Origin: Bacillota bacterium | GTDB lineage: Bacteria > Bacillota > Clostridia > Acetivibrionales > DSM-1351 | Direction: 5' to 3' | DNA length: 36,336 nt | NCBI GenBank assembly: GCA_023416275.1 | Contig: JAEZIB010000073.1 | Location: 1-36,336 of the forward strand | Part shown: positions 1-8,579 of the stretch, piece by piece | How the letters are laid out: each line of letters starts with the position of its first letter | How positions within the stretch are numbered: position 1 is the stretch's first letter | Program-made: the position numbers and the translations under genes | The notes under the pieces: generated by a model | Seen by the model: only the letters and a program-made list of their open reading frames with translations | What the model was told of the DNA's origin: nothing | Databases searched by the model: none

Positions 1-870
1 CTCAGACATCAGTATATGCCTTGAAAGAAGATGGAACGGTATGGGCATGGGGAGTTAATTCAAATGGGCAACTGGGAAATGGAACAATAAATAACAGCTT
101 AACTCCAGTACAGGTAAAAGGGTTAACTGGAGTAAAAGCAATAAGCTGCACACAGATAACAGCATATGCCGTAAAAGAAGACGGAACAGCATGGGCATGG
201 GGAGTTAATTCGTATGGACAGCTAGGAAATGGAACAATAAATAACAGCTTTATTCCAGTACAGGTAAAAAGTCTAAATAAAGTAAAGACTGTAGTTTGTA
301 CTCAGACATCAGCATATGCCTTAAAAGAAGATGGAACAGTATGGGCATGGGGAGTTAATTCAAATGGACAGCTGGGAAATGGAACAATAAATAACAGCTT
401 TACTCCAGTGCAGGTAAAAGGGTTAAGTGGAGTAAAAGCAATAAACTGTACACAGATAACAGCATATGCCTTGAAAGTAGATGGAACAGCATGGGCGTGG
501 GGAGCTAATACATATGGACAGCTGGGAAATGGAACAATAAATAACAGCTTTATTCCAGTACAGGTAAAGAGTCTTACTAATGTAAAGACTATAATTTGCA
601 CAGAGACATCAGCATATGCATTAAAAGAAGACGGAACAGAATGGGCATGGGGAGTTAATTCAAATGGTCAGCTGGGAAATGGAACGATAAGTAACAGCTT
701 TACTCCAGTACAGGTAAAAGGGTTAAGTGGAGTAAAAGCAATAAACTGTACTCAGATAACAGCATATGCCATAAAGGAAGACGGAACAGAATGGGCATGG
801 GGAGTTAATTCCTACGGACAACTGGGAAATGGAACAATAAATAAAAGCTTAATTCCGGTACAGGTAAAAA
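1..870 (+). repeat. 150-bp tandem repeats in 300-bp higher-order units
   Basis: Each RCC1 blade is exactly 150 bp. Blades alternate between an A type (K-G-L-x-G-V-K-A-I then C-T-Q-I-T-A-Y-A) and a B type (K-S-L-x-x-V-K-T then C-T-x-T-S-A-Y-A). Positions 1, 301 and 601 begin with almost the same 20 bases. The low divergence at DNA level points to recent duplication or gene conversion of two-blade units. Confidence 0.9.
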
Positions 871-875
871 TATAA
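3..875 (+). CDS. RCC1-repeat (beta-propeller) protein, 5' end missing
   Basis: The frame is open to the left edge, so this is the C-terminal part of a longer protein; the TTG at 21 is an internal codon. It consists only of about 50-residue RCC1 repeats with the core W-A-W-G-x-N-x-x-G-Q-L-G-N-G-T followed by P-V-Q-V-K; six such cores are visible. RCC1 repeats fold as beta-propeller blades, and bacterial examples are often secreted or surface proteins. The upstream domain or signal peptide that would settle location is outside the window. The protein ends two residues after the last P-V-Q-V-K, so no further C-terminal domain follows. Family is confident; substrate or partner is unknown. Confidence 0.85.
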   Translation, partial: QTSVYALKEDGTVWAWGVNSNGQLGNGTINNSLTPVQVKGLTGVKAISCTQITAYAVKEDGTAWAWGVNSYGQLGNGTINNSFIPVQVKSLNKVKTVVCTQTSAYALKEDGTVWAWGVNSNGQLGNGTINNSFTPVQVKGLSGVKAINCTQITAYALKVDGTAWAWGANTYGQLGNGTINNSFIPVQVKSLTNVKTIICTETSAYALKEDGTEWAWGVNSNGQLGNGTISNSFTPVQVKGLSGVKAINCTQITAYAIKEDGTEWAWGVNSYGQLGNGTINKSLIPVQVKI

Positions 876-1059
876 TTTTGAAGCACATAAAAAAAATGGA
901 GTCTTATATCCAATAAATATAAGATGGCTATCCGTGTACGTTTAGGATTTTATCCGTTATATATAACTTTGATGGATTTGTGTTCTTTGATTCTATCAAA
1001 AAGTGGTTTATGTTAACCGAATGCAGGAAGTGAACGGTCTCGATTATCCATGAAATTGA

Positions 1060-1099
1060 ATAGAAAACCACATTTCAGTATTTCTACTGAGATGTGGTT
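1060..1099 (-). terminator. Rho-independent terminator of the dockerin gene
   Basis: A 15-bp stem (1066-1080 with 1085-1099, one G-T mismatch) closes a 4-base loop. Read on the minus strand it is followed by a T-rich run. It lies about 60 bp past the stop of the minus-strand dockerin gene. The rest of 876-1160, downstream of the RCC1 gene, shows only a weak 7-bp hairpin (903-923) without a T-tract. Confidence 0.75.
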
Positions 1100-1160
1100 C
1101 TTAAGAATATATTCAATTATGATGCAAAGACTTATTCCCATCTAAAAAGCAATAAAGTAG

Positions 1161-2450
1161 TTACTTCACACTTTCATAGAAAGTAATTGAGACACCACCT
1201 GCACCGCCACCTGGATTTGAGCTCAAATATAACTTTTGGTTAAGGTATGAATATTTACTGTCTGCTCTAACCTCAAATGTTGGTACAAGAGAACCAAATT
1301 GCCCACCATTTCGAACAATAATGATTTCTCCGTCATTTGTTTCCCAAAGATATTTAGCATCAATTGTCATTGGATTGGATAGGTTCTGATAATCAGCACC
1401 AGCTGATATAATCTTAGCTGTTAAATTACCAGTTACAGTACCACCAGTTATAGGAATAACATTTCTGTTTCTACCATTTTTAGTTGCACCAACTGATTGA
1501 CTTCCACCTAAGGCAACTTGCTCTGTTATAAACTTATTGCCATTTCTTTCATTCGATGCTACTCTATAGTCCCATGGCTGATATGGCACATCAGTAGGTT
1601 TAGTTACTTTTACTGAATTTGTTGAGTCTGCAGTAAAGTTAACATTTGATACGTCATAAACACTTATTTTTATTGTGTTAGAAGCAGAGGCAACAACACG
1701 TCTGCCAACATATTTACCAGAGTTGAGCCAGTTACTTGAGCTTGAGTTTGGAGCTTCAAAGTCGAATACCATTCTCACATCATTTTGATTTATACCTGTT
1801 CCAGCACTTCTTAAGAAAATGTAGCTTCCGTCATTAGCCTTAATCATTATCAATTGCTCAATTTCTGTTACACCATTTGAAAGATCTAACTGGAAGTCAA
1901 GCCCTCCAGACATTACAGAACCATTAAATTTAGAAGAGTTTATTGCGCTGTTTTGTATTACAAAAGCTTTTCTCTGTCCATATTGGGTTTTTCCTAAATT
2001 ATAACTGTGTTCAAGCTTCATGGTAGTTTCAAAAACAAGTACTCCTTTTTCTGGCTTTGGAATTCCGTTAGCCATTCCACATGTCCATGAATTGTGTGGA
2101 ACGAGAATTTTGTCACTGTTATTATTTTGGTTAGCTGGAAATTCCGTAATTATCCCCAAAAGATATTTTTTCATTTCAGCGAAATCAAGTGCATCGGCTG
2201 AACCGTCACCATTAACATCCGCAGCTTCCAAATTTGGCAATGTACTTGCCTTTCCTAAGAGATAAGACTTCACTAATGCTAAATCCACCGAATCAATTAC
2301 ATCATCCATATTGACATCTCCATATTTACTTGTATCTCCTACCATCTGCGTAGCAGCAGATACTTGCATTGTTATAAACGCTATAACCAAAAAACTAATC
2401 AGTATTGCTAAAAATGAAACTTTTCTAACTGAGAAATTGATTTTATTCAT
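1161..2450 (-). CDS. Secreted dockerin protein with two DUF3237-like domains
   Basis: I start this 429-residue protein at the ATG at 2450, which has AGGAGGG eight bases upstream; the longer frame from 2507 has no such site. Residues 1-33 form a signal peptide (M-N-K, basic stretch, long hydrophobic core, V-S-A). Residues about 38-102 are a type I dockerin: two calcium loops (G-D-V-N-M-D-D-V-I-D and A-D-V-N-G-D-G-S-A-D), each followed by a Y-L-L-G helix. The dockerin would bind a scaffoldin cohesin and place the protein in the cellulosome. The A-L pair in the second repeat resembles C. cellulolyticum-type dockerins. The remaining ~320 residues show two related halves with the pattern G-x-x-x-G-G-x-D-x-Q-L ... 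D-G-x-x-I, like DUF3237, a family of unknown function. The N-terminal dockerin position is less usual. No glycosidase motif is visible. Confidence 0.8.
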   Translation of the reverse strand: MNKINFSVRKVSFLAILISFLVIAFITMQVSAATQMVGDTSKYGDVNMDDVIDSVDLALVKSYLLGKASTLPNLEAADVNGDGSADALDFAEMKKYLLGIITEFPANQNNNSDKILVPHNSWTCGMANGIPKPEKGVLVFETTMKLEHSYNLGKTQYGQRKAFVIQNSAINSSKFNGSVMSGGLDFQLDLSNGVTEIEQLIMIKANDGSYIFLRSAGTGINQNDVRMVFDFEAPNSSSSNWLNSGKYVGRRVVASASNTIKISVYDVSNVNFTADSTNSVKVTKPTDVPYQPWDYRVASNERNGNKFITEQVALGGSQSVGATKNGRNRNVIPITGGTVTGNLTAKIISAGADYQNLSNPMTIDAKYLWETNDGEIIIVRNGGQFGSLVPTFEVRADSKYSYLNQKLYLSSNPGGGAGGVSITFYESVK

Positions 2451-2689
2451 ATAAAGCCCTCCTTTGAAAATAAATCGCTTATCACTATAGTTAAAATTTT
2501 CCCCCAAAAATTACTATAGTTACAACGTTAAAGAGCACAATAACATTATATACTGTATAAAAATAGAAATAAAGTATTACTTATTATAAACAAACTTCGC
2601 AGTTGAATATACTGCCTAAAGCCAAGTAATATCAGGTGTGGTTAGCAATATCAAATGAAAAGAAATAATTTTATTAGATAAGTTAGTTT

Positions 2690-2754
2690 ACCGAACAACA
2701 AGCCGTTGGTAAACTTGAGTATGGCTCGACTTTTCGAAAGTTGGGTTATAATTC
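2690..2754 (+). repeat. Diverged copy of the dispersed ~65-bp repeat
   Basis: This carries the same order of blocks as the copy at 3086-3152: a caacaa start, a ccgttggtaaacttg block, a short hairpin of the acttt/aaagt type, and a gttgggttat end. It is the most diverged of the copies seen. Confidence 0.5.
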
Positions 2755-2991
2755 TACCACACTAATAGATTTTTATGTGCAAAGTTTGAGTTATGAATTC
2801 AACTTTCCTCGGTTGAATTGTAGGTACATATTCCACAAAGGGTGTGCAGTATTTTTGTGTAATGACCGTGTTTTAAGGTTTATAAAGTATATAGCGTCCT
2901 TTGTTATTTTCTTTTTCTTCAATATGGAATTAAAAATATTAATGTTACTTATGATCTAGTTAGGTTGAGGAAAAAAATACTTATAATAATA

Positions 2992-3020
2992 TTGACTCTT
3001 ATAAATATTACTACTATAAT
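2992..3020 (+). promoter_or_regulatory. SigA promoter upstream of the P1B ATPase
   Basis: TTGACT at 2992-2997, a 17-base spacer, and TATAAT at 3015-3020. It gives a leader of about 335 nt before the ATPase start at 3366. No better promoter is visible closer to the gene. Confidence 0.7.
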
Positions 3021-3026
3021 AATTAT

Positions 3027-3042
3027 ATGAATAAATACTCAT
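3027..3042 (+). promoter_or_regulatory. ArsR/SmtB-like operator 1
   Basis: ATGAATAAATACTCAT starts six bases after the -10 box, so a bound repressor would cover the transcription start. It fits the TGAAYA-NN-TAYTCA form shared by three other sites (6010, 17672, 18723) and resembles SmtB/CzrA-type operators. Confidence 0.65.
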
Positions 3043-3280
3043 ATATTCACATGATAAAATTCAGAAGTTCTGCATTTGGTCACAGATTTCGGCAACAAAC
3101 CATTGATAAGTTTGAACACAGAAAGCTTTTATGTGTGGGAAAGTTGAGTTATTTAAGTTAAGTTCAAGTTATACGCGTAGAAGTACTTAAGGTTAATGCA
3201 TATGCTATAAAATAAAACATGATGGCTTTAGCAGAAGTTCATAATGATCTTCTTAATACAACTAGGATAAAGGGCTTGTG

Positions 3281-3313
3281 CAATATCTGAAAATGATATT
3301 GGGCAGTTTTTTA
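3281..3313 (+). terminator. Possible attenuator hairpin in the ATPase leader
   Basis: caatatc (3281-3287) pairs with gatattg (3295-3301), followed a few bases later by a run of six T (3307-3312). It lies 50 bp before the start codon inside the transcribed leader. The stem is short and AT-rich, so this is a weak call. Confidence 0.3.
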
Positions 3314-3365
3314 CAAGATAAATTTGACTAAATAAAGATAAATTGATTTCAAAAAGGGGATTAAA

Positions 3366-5879
3366 ATGGTTAAAAAAGTGATTATATTAGAAGGATTAAG
3401 TTGTGCTCATTGTGCTAATAAAATAGAAGAGAAAGTATCACATATTTCGAATGTAAAATCTGCCTCTTTAAATTTTATGTCAAAAACATTAACAATTGAA
3501 ACTGGACATATAGAGAAAATTGATGAAATACTAAAACAAGCAACTAAAATAATATTAAGGTTAGAGCCAAGCGTTATTATAAAGGAAAAGGTTGTAGAAA
3601 AAAAGTCACAAAAGGTTTTAACGGTAATGGGCTTAGATTGTGCCAATTGTGCTTCAAAAATTGAAAAAGAAATTAAAAAAGTTGATGGTGTTGAGAACGC
3701 AACAGTGAACTTTGTTACCAACAAATTAATTTTGGAGTTTAGTGAAAAGCATAGAATGAAAGAAGTAACAGAAGCTGTTATAATGGTAGCAAAAAATTTG
3801 GAGTCTGGAATAGAAATTATAGATAAGAATAAACATACTGAATGCGGGTGTGAACATCATCATGATGAGCAGGATAATCATAAAGGACACAGCCATGCCC
3901 ATGGAGAAAAAAATAACACTAAAAAAATAGTATGTTTTGGAATCAGTGTTGTTTTATTTAGTATTGCAATGCTTTTAAAAACATCATTTTGGATTGAATT
4001 CACACTGTTTTTTATTAGTTATTTATTTGTAGGCTTAGATGTTTTGGTAAAAGCGGTTAAAAACATTATAAGAGGGCAAGTTTTTGATGAAAATTTTTTG
4101 ATGGCAGTTGCAACTATAGGAGCATTTTCTATTAAAGAGTTTCCAGAGGGTGTAGCAGTTATGCTCTTTTATCAAGTTGGTGAATTTTTTCAAGGGTATG
4201 CAGTTAACCGTTCAAGAAAATCAATTACAGCATTAATGGATATAAGACCGGATTTTGCTAATATAAAGGTTGGTAGTGAAATAAAAAGAGTAGCTCCCGA
4301 AGAGGTTGAGGTTGGAAGCATTATAATAGTTAAACCGGGCGAAAGAATACCCCTTGATGGAAATGTTATTGAAGGAAAATCAATGGTTGATACTTCAGCA
4401 TTAACAGGAGAATCAGTACCAAGGGAGATTACAGAAGGAAAAGAGGCTTTAGCTGGTTATATTAATAAAAGCGGTGTTTTAACCATTGAAGTTACAAAGG
4501 AATTTGGAGAAACTACTGTGTCCAAAATTCTTGACCTAGTTCAAAATGCCAGTAGCAGAAAAGCTCCAACTGAGAATTTTATTACTAAATTTGCAAAGTA
4601 CTATACACCAATTGTAGTTTTTTCTGCCATAGTACTAGCTTTTTTACCGCCTTTGATTATTCAGGGTGCTACTTTTGGAGAGTGGATTAACAGAGCATTA
4701 GTATTCCTAGTTGTATCATGTCCTTGCGCACTGGTTGTATCAATACCATTAAGCTTTTTTGGAGGTATAGGCGGAGCTTCAAGGAACGGTATACTTGTTA
4801 AGGGAAGCAATTATCTTGAAGCCCTTAATAATGTAGATACAATTGTATTTGATAAGACCGGAACTTTAACAAAAGGAACCTTTAATGTTACTGAGATTAA
4901 TACTTCAGGAAAAATTAGTGAAGAAGAACTTTTGAAGTTTGCTGCTTTATCAGAGTCATACTCTAACCACCCTATTGCAATGTCAATAATGAGAGCCTAT
5001 GGTAAGGATATAAATAAAGCTGCTATAAAAGATTACAATGAAATATCAGGATATGGAATTAATGCAGTTATTGAAAATAAGAAGGTTTCTGTTGGTAATA
5101 TTCGATTAATGAAAAAAGAAAATATTGAGGTAACAGATAGCCTTGTAACAGGTACAGTTGTATATATTGCAGTAGATGGCGAATATGCAGGATATATAGT
5201 GATTTCTGATGAAGTTAAGCAGGATGCTAGAAATGCTATTACTTCCCTAAAAGAAATGGGAATTCAAAATATAACTATGCTTACAGGGGATAGTGACTCA
5301 GTTGGAAAAGCCATTGCAAACAGTATAGGAATAGAAAAGGTATATACTGAATTATTACCAGACCAAAAGGTTGAGAAATTAGAAAAGATATTTGACCAAA
5401 AGACAACAAAAGGCAAGGTCATTTTTGTTGGAGATGGTATAAATGATGCACCTGTATTGGCAAGAGCCGATGTAGGGGTTGCAATGGGAGGATTAGGATC
5501 TGATGCTGCAATAGAGGCGGCGGATGTGGTATTAATGACAGATGAGCCCTCAAAAATAGTCTCAGCCATTAAAATAGCAAAAAGAACAAGGAGTATAGTA
5601 TGGCAGAACATAGCATTTGCATTAGGTGTTAAAGCTTTAGTTCTAATACTTGGGACATTCGGAATTGCTACTATGTGGGAGGCTGTATTCGCGGACGTTG
5701 GAGTTGCATTAATAGCAATAATAAATGCAATGAGAGCAATGAAATTAGATAAACAACTCTTTGTTCATAAAAATTCATGCGATTCTGGACATAAACACAA
5801 AGATGAAAATGACCACAAAAAAGTAGTGAAAATTGATGAACACAAAAATAAAAAATGTAACTGCAATCATTGTCAATAA
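3366..5879 (+). CDS. Heavy-metal exporting P1B-type ATPase (Zn/Cd/Pb class)
   Basis: This 837-residue membrane pump has two N-terminal heavy-metal-associated domains (C13-A-H-C16 and C92-A-N-C95), then a Cys/His-rich linker at 159-179. The core has the T-G-E-S phosphatase motif, the C-P-C metal-site motif in a transmembrane helix near residue 452, the D-K-T-G-T phosphorylation motif near 496, the S-N-H-P motif of P1B pumps, and G-D-G-I-N-D-A-P near 690. The last helix has an A-D-V-G segment comparable to the conserved Asp of ZntA-type pumps, favouring divalent Zn/Cd/Pb over Cu. A second His/Cys-rich tail occupies the last ~35 residues. It would pump metal out of the cytoplasm. The upstream ArsR/SmtB-like operator supports metal-responsive control. 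ZntA or CadA would be the nearest name, but the exact substrate cannot be read from sequence. Confidence 0.93.
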   Translation: MVKKVIILEGLSCAHCANKIEEKVSHISNVKSASLNFMSKTLTIETGHIEKIDEILKQATKIILRLEPSVIIKEKVVEKKSQKVLTVMGLDCANCASKIEKEIKKVDGVENATVNFVTNKLILEFSEKHRMKEVTEAVIMVAKNLESGIEIIDKNKHTECGCEHHHDEQDNHKGHSHAHGEKNNTKKIVCFGISVVLFSIAMLLKTSFWIEFTLFFISYLFVGLDVLVKAVKNIIRGQVFDENFLMAVATIGAFSIKEFPEGVAVMLFYQVGEFFQGYAVNRSRKSITALMDIRPDFANIKVGSEIKRVAPEEVEVGSIIIVKPGERIPLDGNVIEGKSMVDTSALTGESVPREITEGKEALAGYINKSGVLTIEVTKEFGETTVSKILDLVQNASSRKAPTENFITKFAKYYTPIVVFSAIVLAFLPPLIIQGATFGEWINRALVFLVVSCPCALVVSIPLSFFGGIGGASRNGILVKGSNYLEALNNVDTIVFDKTGTLTKGTFNVTEINTSGKISEEELLKFAALSESYSNHPIAMSIMRAYGKDINKAAIKDYNEISGYGINAVIENKKVSVGNIRLMKKENIEVTDSLVTGTVVYIAVDGEYAGYIVISDEVKQDARNAITSLKEMGIQNITMLTGDSDSVGKAIANSIGIEKVYTELLPDQKVEKLEKIFDQKTTKGKVIFVGDGINDAPVLARADVGVAMGGLGSDAAIEAADVVLMTDEPSKIVSAIKIAKRTRSIVWQNIAFALGVKALVLILGTFGIATMWEAVFADVGVALIAIINAMRAMKLDKQLFVHKNSCDSGHKHKDENDHKKVVKIDEHKNKKCNCNHCQ

Positions 5880-5899
5880 AAACTAAAGGATTAAAGGCA

Positions 5900-5947
5900 A
5901 AGTCGAGTGGAATTATACTAAAAATTTTTCTTCTTGACTTCTTTTTT
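5900..5947 (+). terminator. Terminator after the P1B ATPase
   Basis: aagtcgag (5900-5907) pairs with cttgactt (5933-5940), followed by c and six T. The loop contains a small aaaaattttt palindrome. It separates the ATPase unit from the next promoter. Confidence 0.55.
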
Positions 5948-5967
5948 CTTTAATGTTTTAAGAATCA

Positions 5968-5996
5968 TTGACATTGAAATCCAATATATATATAAT
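5968..5996 (+). promoter_or_regulatory. Consensus SigA promoter of the export operon
   Basis: TTGACA (5968-5973), exactly 17 bases, TATAAT (5991-5996): a perfect consensus promoter. It overlaps a TTG that could be mistaken for the gene's start, showing that the true start is further downstream. Confidence 0.85.
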
Positions 5997-6009
5997 ATCA
6001 ATGAAACAA

Positions 6010-6025
6010 ATGAATATATATTCAT
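6010..6025 (+). promoter_or_regulatory. ArsR/SmtB-like operator 2
   Basis: ATGAATATATATTCAT is a perfect 16-bp palindrome starting 13 bases after the -10 box, just past the expected start of transcription. The same spacing recurs at the paralogous permease (site at 17672). Confidence 0.75.
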
Positions 6026-6042
6026 ATAAACGAGGTGAAATA

Positions 6043-7149
6043 ATGTTTTTTTTAGCAAGAAGGAATTTGTTTCAAGATAAAAGTACTTTGCTATTAAGTA
6101 TTGGTGGCACTGCTTTTGCAATTTTATTAATGGTCATTTTGTCTTCTATTTTAAAAGGAACAGTATCAGAAGCAGGACTTTTTTCAAGAAATGTTGGTGC
6201 AGATATATTTGTTTCTCAAAAGGGCGTAACAAATATGATAGCTGGATCATCAATCCTTCCAATATCTTTGAAATCAAGAATCGATAATTTTAAAGAAGTA
6301 AAACGAGTAGTTCCAATATGTGGGTCATTATATTCATTTGATGTAGGGAATAAGAAGATTGCTGCTTACCTTATCGGGTACGATACTAAGGAGGCGTTTG
6401 GTGGACCCTGGAAGATAAAAGATGGAAAAAATATGCCTGAAGAAAATGAAGTTATTTTAGATGAGTATATTGCTAAAATTAATAATATATCAATTGGAGA
6501 TAACGTGGAGTTATCTGGAGAAGAGTTTAGGGTCGTGGGTTTTTCAGAAGAAACCAATACAATGGGAAGTCAATATATTTTCACTACAAAAAAGGATGCA
6601 GAAAAACTGATGCTCTCAAAAGGTAAGGCAAATTACTATTTGGTTACGCTTAATGATTCTAGTAAAGCTGAGGAAGTAGCCCAATTGCTTGAAAACAAAG
6701 TATCAGGTATAAGTGCATGTACTAAAAGTGAATTTGCTAAAAACAACGAAAACTGCTTGGATGAAATATTATCAGCACCAATGAAGTTTATGATAGGAAT
6801 CAGTTTTTTTATTGGAATTATGATCATTGGTATGGCGGTATACACTACTACTTATGGGAAAATGCAAGAATTTGCAGTATTAAAAGCTATTGGAGCTAGT
6901 AGATTGAAATTATACTCAGTAGTTTTCTTTCAATCTCTTATAAGCTCTGTCTTAGGATTTGTTTCTGGATGCATTATTTCAGTTGGAGCCATTAAATTAA
7001 TAAATGCTGTTGTATCTGGGGTAACGGCTTCTTTAGATACAGATATTTTATTACAATGTTTTTTAATGACATTTTTAATGAGTCTGATTGCTGCGTACTT
7101 TCCAATTAGAAAGGTTGATTCGGTTGATTCTGCATCTGTATTTAATTAG
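6043..7149 (+). CDS. ABC exporter permease, FtsX/DevC-like
   Basis: I start at the ATG at 6043 (GAGGTG six bases upstream), giving 368 residues; the longer frame would begin inside the promoter. Topology is that of MacB/FtsX-type permeases: one transmembrane helix near residues 14-35 (L-L-L-S-I-G-G-T-A-F-A), a large extracytoplasmic domain, then three C-terminal helices with a conserved K-A-I-G-A-S element. The N-terminal block resembles DevC of the cyanobacterial DevBCA glycolipid exporter. It is first in an operon with an ATPase, a methyltransferase and a membrane-fusion-like adaptor. A close paralogue of identical length is encoded at 16547-17653. Substrate is unknown; a lipid-like product is a guess from context. 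Confidence 0.88.
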   Translation: MFFLARRNLFQDKSTLLLSIGGTAFAILLMVILSSILKGTVSEAGLFSRNVGADIFVSQKGVTNMIAGSSILPISLKSRIDNFKEVKRVVPICGSLYSFDVGNKKIAAYLIGYDTKEAFGGPWKIKDGKNMPEENEVILDEYIAKINNISIGDNVELSGEEFRVVGFSEETNTMGSQYIFTTKKDAEKLMLSKGKANYYLVTLNDSSKAEEVAQLLENKVSGISACTKSEFAKNNENCLDEILSAPMKFMIGISFFIGIMIIGMAVYTTTYGKMQEFAVLKAIGASRLKLYSVVFFQSLISSVLGFVSGCIISVGAIKLINAVVSGVTASLDTDILLQCFLMTFLMSLIAAYFPIRKVDSVDSASVFN

Positions 7150-7169
7150 AATTGGGGGGAATCTTTTTA

Positions 7170-7847
7170 ATGTTTGAGGTAAAGGATATTTGCAAAGAAT
7201 ACGGTGAAGGTGAGACTTTAGTCAAGGCTGTTCGTAATGCGGATCTTACAATTTCAAATGGTGAGATTGTATTTGTAATGGGACCATCTGGCAGTGGCAA
7301 AACAACATTACTATCTATGATGGGGCTCCTACTTAGTCCGACTAGGGGTAGTATTTACTTGGATGGTGAGAATGTTTCTAGTTTGCCACAAAAGACCATT
7401 TCGAAAGTCAGATTAAACAAGATAGGGTTTGTTTTTCAAAACTTTCAATTGATTTCTTCATTGACAGTTCTAGAAAATGTTCAGTTAGTTCTTACCTTAG
7501 CAGGAAAAAGGGGGACAAAAGCTAGAAATAAGTCGATTGAAATACTAACGCATTTAGGGCTAGAAAAAAGACTTAATCATTTTCCGCAGAAATTAAGTGG
7601 TGGTGAAAAACAAAGAGTTGCTATTGCAAGAGCTTTAGTAAATGACCCATCAATAATACTTGCTGATGAGCCAACTGCAAATTTAGATTCTCATAATGGA
7701 CATTTGGTTGCAGAACTATTGCAAAATATAGTCAAAGAGACACATAAGTGCTTATTGGTGGTGACTCACGATCCAAGAATTACTTGGATAGCTGAAAGAA
7801 CATACATAATGGAAGATGGAATACTAAGAGGAAATAAAATTTGTTAA
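7170..7847 (+). CDS. ABC transporter ATP-binding protein (LolD/MacB/DevA class)
   Basis: This 225-residue ATPase starts at the ATG at 7170, behind a G-run ribosome binding site (7154-7159). It has Walker A G-P-S-G-S-G-K-T at 38-45, a Q-loop (V-F-Q-N-F), the signature K-L-S-G-G-E-K-Q-R, Walker B I-I-L-A-D-E-P-T and a switch His in V-V-T-H-D. The fold and length match ATPases that pair with FtsX/MacB-like permeases and move substrates from the outer leaflet or periplasm-side. It lies 20 bp after the permease gene and should energise it; it may also serve the second permease at 16547, which has no ATPase of its own nearby. Confidence 0.93.
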   Translation: MFEVKDICKEYGEGETLVKAVRNADLTISNGEIVFVMGPSGSGKTTLLSMMGLLLSPTRGSIYLDGENVSSLPQKTISKVRLNKIGFVFQNFQLISSLTVLENVQLVLTLAGKRGTKARNKSIEILTHLGLEKRLNHFPQKLSGGEKQRVAIARALVNDPSIILADEPTANLDSHNGHLVAELLQNIVKETHKCLLVVTHDPRITWIAERTYIMEDGILRGNKIC

Positions 7848-7878
7848 GATTTTTAAGATTATGGGGGGGGTTCATAAT

Positions 7879-8547
7879 TTGGAAGCAAATAAAAAAACAA
7901 CGTGGAGTTATGATTCGGTATCAAACTTTTACGAGAAGTTGGCAAATATCTATTCTTTTGGAATGATTAGAGTATCAAAGGACTCACAATTACAAGAAAT
8001 GCGTAAAGGTGAGAAAGTCCTTTATGTTGGGGTAGGTTCAGGTGAAGATGCGATAAAGGCGGCAAGACTTGGTGCTGATGTTACTTGTATTGATTTATCA
8101 CCAAAGATGTTATCTATTACTAAGCAACGCTTTGAAAAAGAATCTTTAGTAGGAAATTTTATCTGTGATGATATTACTAAATATGAAAATGAAGGTTACT
8201 TTGACGTTGTAACAGCTAATTATTTTTTGAATAATTTCTCAAAAACAGCAATGTTAAGTATTCTTCAGCATTTAACTACATTGTTAAAACAAAATGGGAA
8301 ACTGATGATAGCAGACTTTGTTGCACCATCAAATAATGTGGTAGTTAGAGCTTTCCAAAAGCTTAATTATTATATTGCAGTCACTTTCTTTTGGCTGGCT
8401 AGAGTTGCTCCATTTCATAAAATGCAGGATTATAGTCAGTACTTTAGCAAAATTGGGCTTAAACTAGATAAAGTGAGCTATATGCGTTTTATGAGGATAG
8501 GACCCATAACTTATGGTTCAATTACGGGTGTTAAGATTAGTAAATAA
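7879..8547 (+). CDS. Class I SAM-dependent methyltransferase
   Basis: The likely start is the TTG at 7879, eight bases after an eight-G run that would act as ribosome binding site, giving 222 residues; the ATG at 7861 overlaps that site. Motif I is V-L-Y-V-G-V-G-S-G-E-D, followed by the acidic ribose-binding residue in C-I-D-L-S-P-K-M-L, and a later D-V-V-T-A-N-Y block. This is the UbiE/phospholipid-methyltransferase-like Methyltransf_11/25 fold. It is inserted between the ATPase and the adaptor of an export operon, so it probably modifies the exported molecule or a precursor. Acceptor is unknown. Confidence 0.85.
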   Translation: MEANKKTTWSYDSVSNFYEKLANIYSFGMIRVSKDSQLQEMRKGEKVLYVGVGSGEDAIKAARLGADVTCIDLSPKMLSITKQRFEKESLVGNFICDDITKYENEGYFDVVTANYFLNNFSKTAMLSILQHLTTLLKQNGKLMIADFVAPSNNVVVRAFQKLNYYIAVTFFWLARVAPFHKMQDYSQYFSKIGLKLDKVSYMRFMRIGPITYGSITGVKISK

Positions 8548-8579
8548 GAATGATACTTTTACAATGAGGAGAAATAGGA

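Larger units (their letters stand above)
2790..3158 (+). repeat. MITE-like element, about 365 bp, with repeat-type ends
   Basis: The left end (2790-2826) contains ttatgaattcaactttcc with a perfect 8-bp inverted repeat (aattcaac / gttgaatt). The right end (3086-3158) is a well-conserved repeat copy ending gggaaagttgagttat. The ends are inverted relative to each other, as in the element at 16098-16458, but the interiors are unrelated. No transposase frame lies inside. The interior carries the promoter and operator described next. Confidence 0.5.

Noticed and set aside
302..601. 99-codon minus-strand frame opposite the RCC1 repeats
   Set aside because: It arises from the repeat's codon bias on the other strand; no ribosome binding site.
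2741..2959. 72-codon frame upstream of the P1B ATPase
   Set aside because: It has no ribosome binding site and overlaps repeat copies; amino-acid composition reflects AT-rich DNA.
5968..6042. Longer N-terminus for the first ABC permease from a TTG at 5968
   Set aside because: That TTG is part of the -35 box, and the consensus -10 and operator lie inside the supposed coding stretch; the start at 6043 also matches the paralogue's length.
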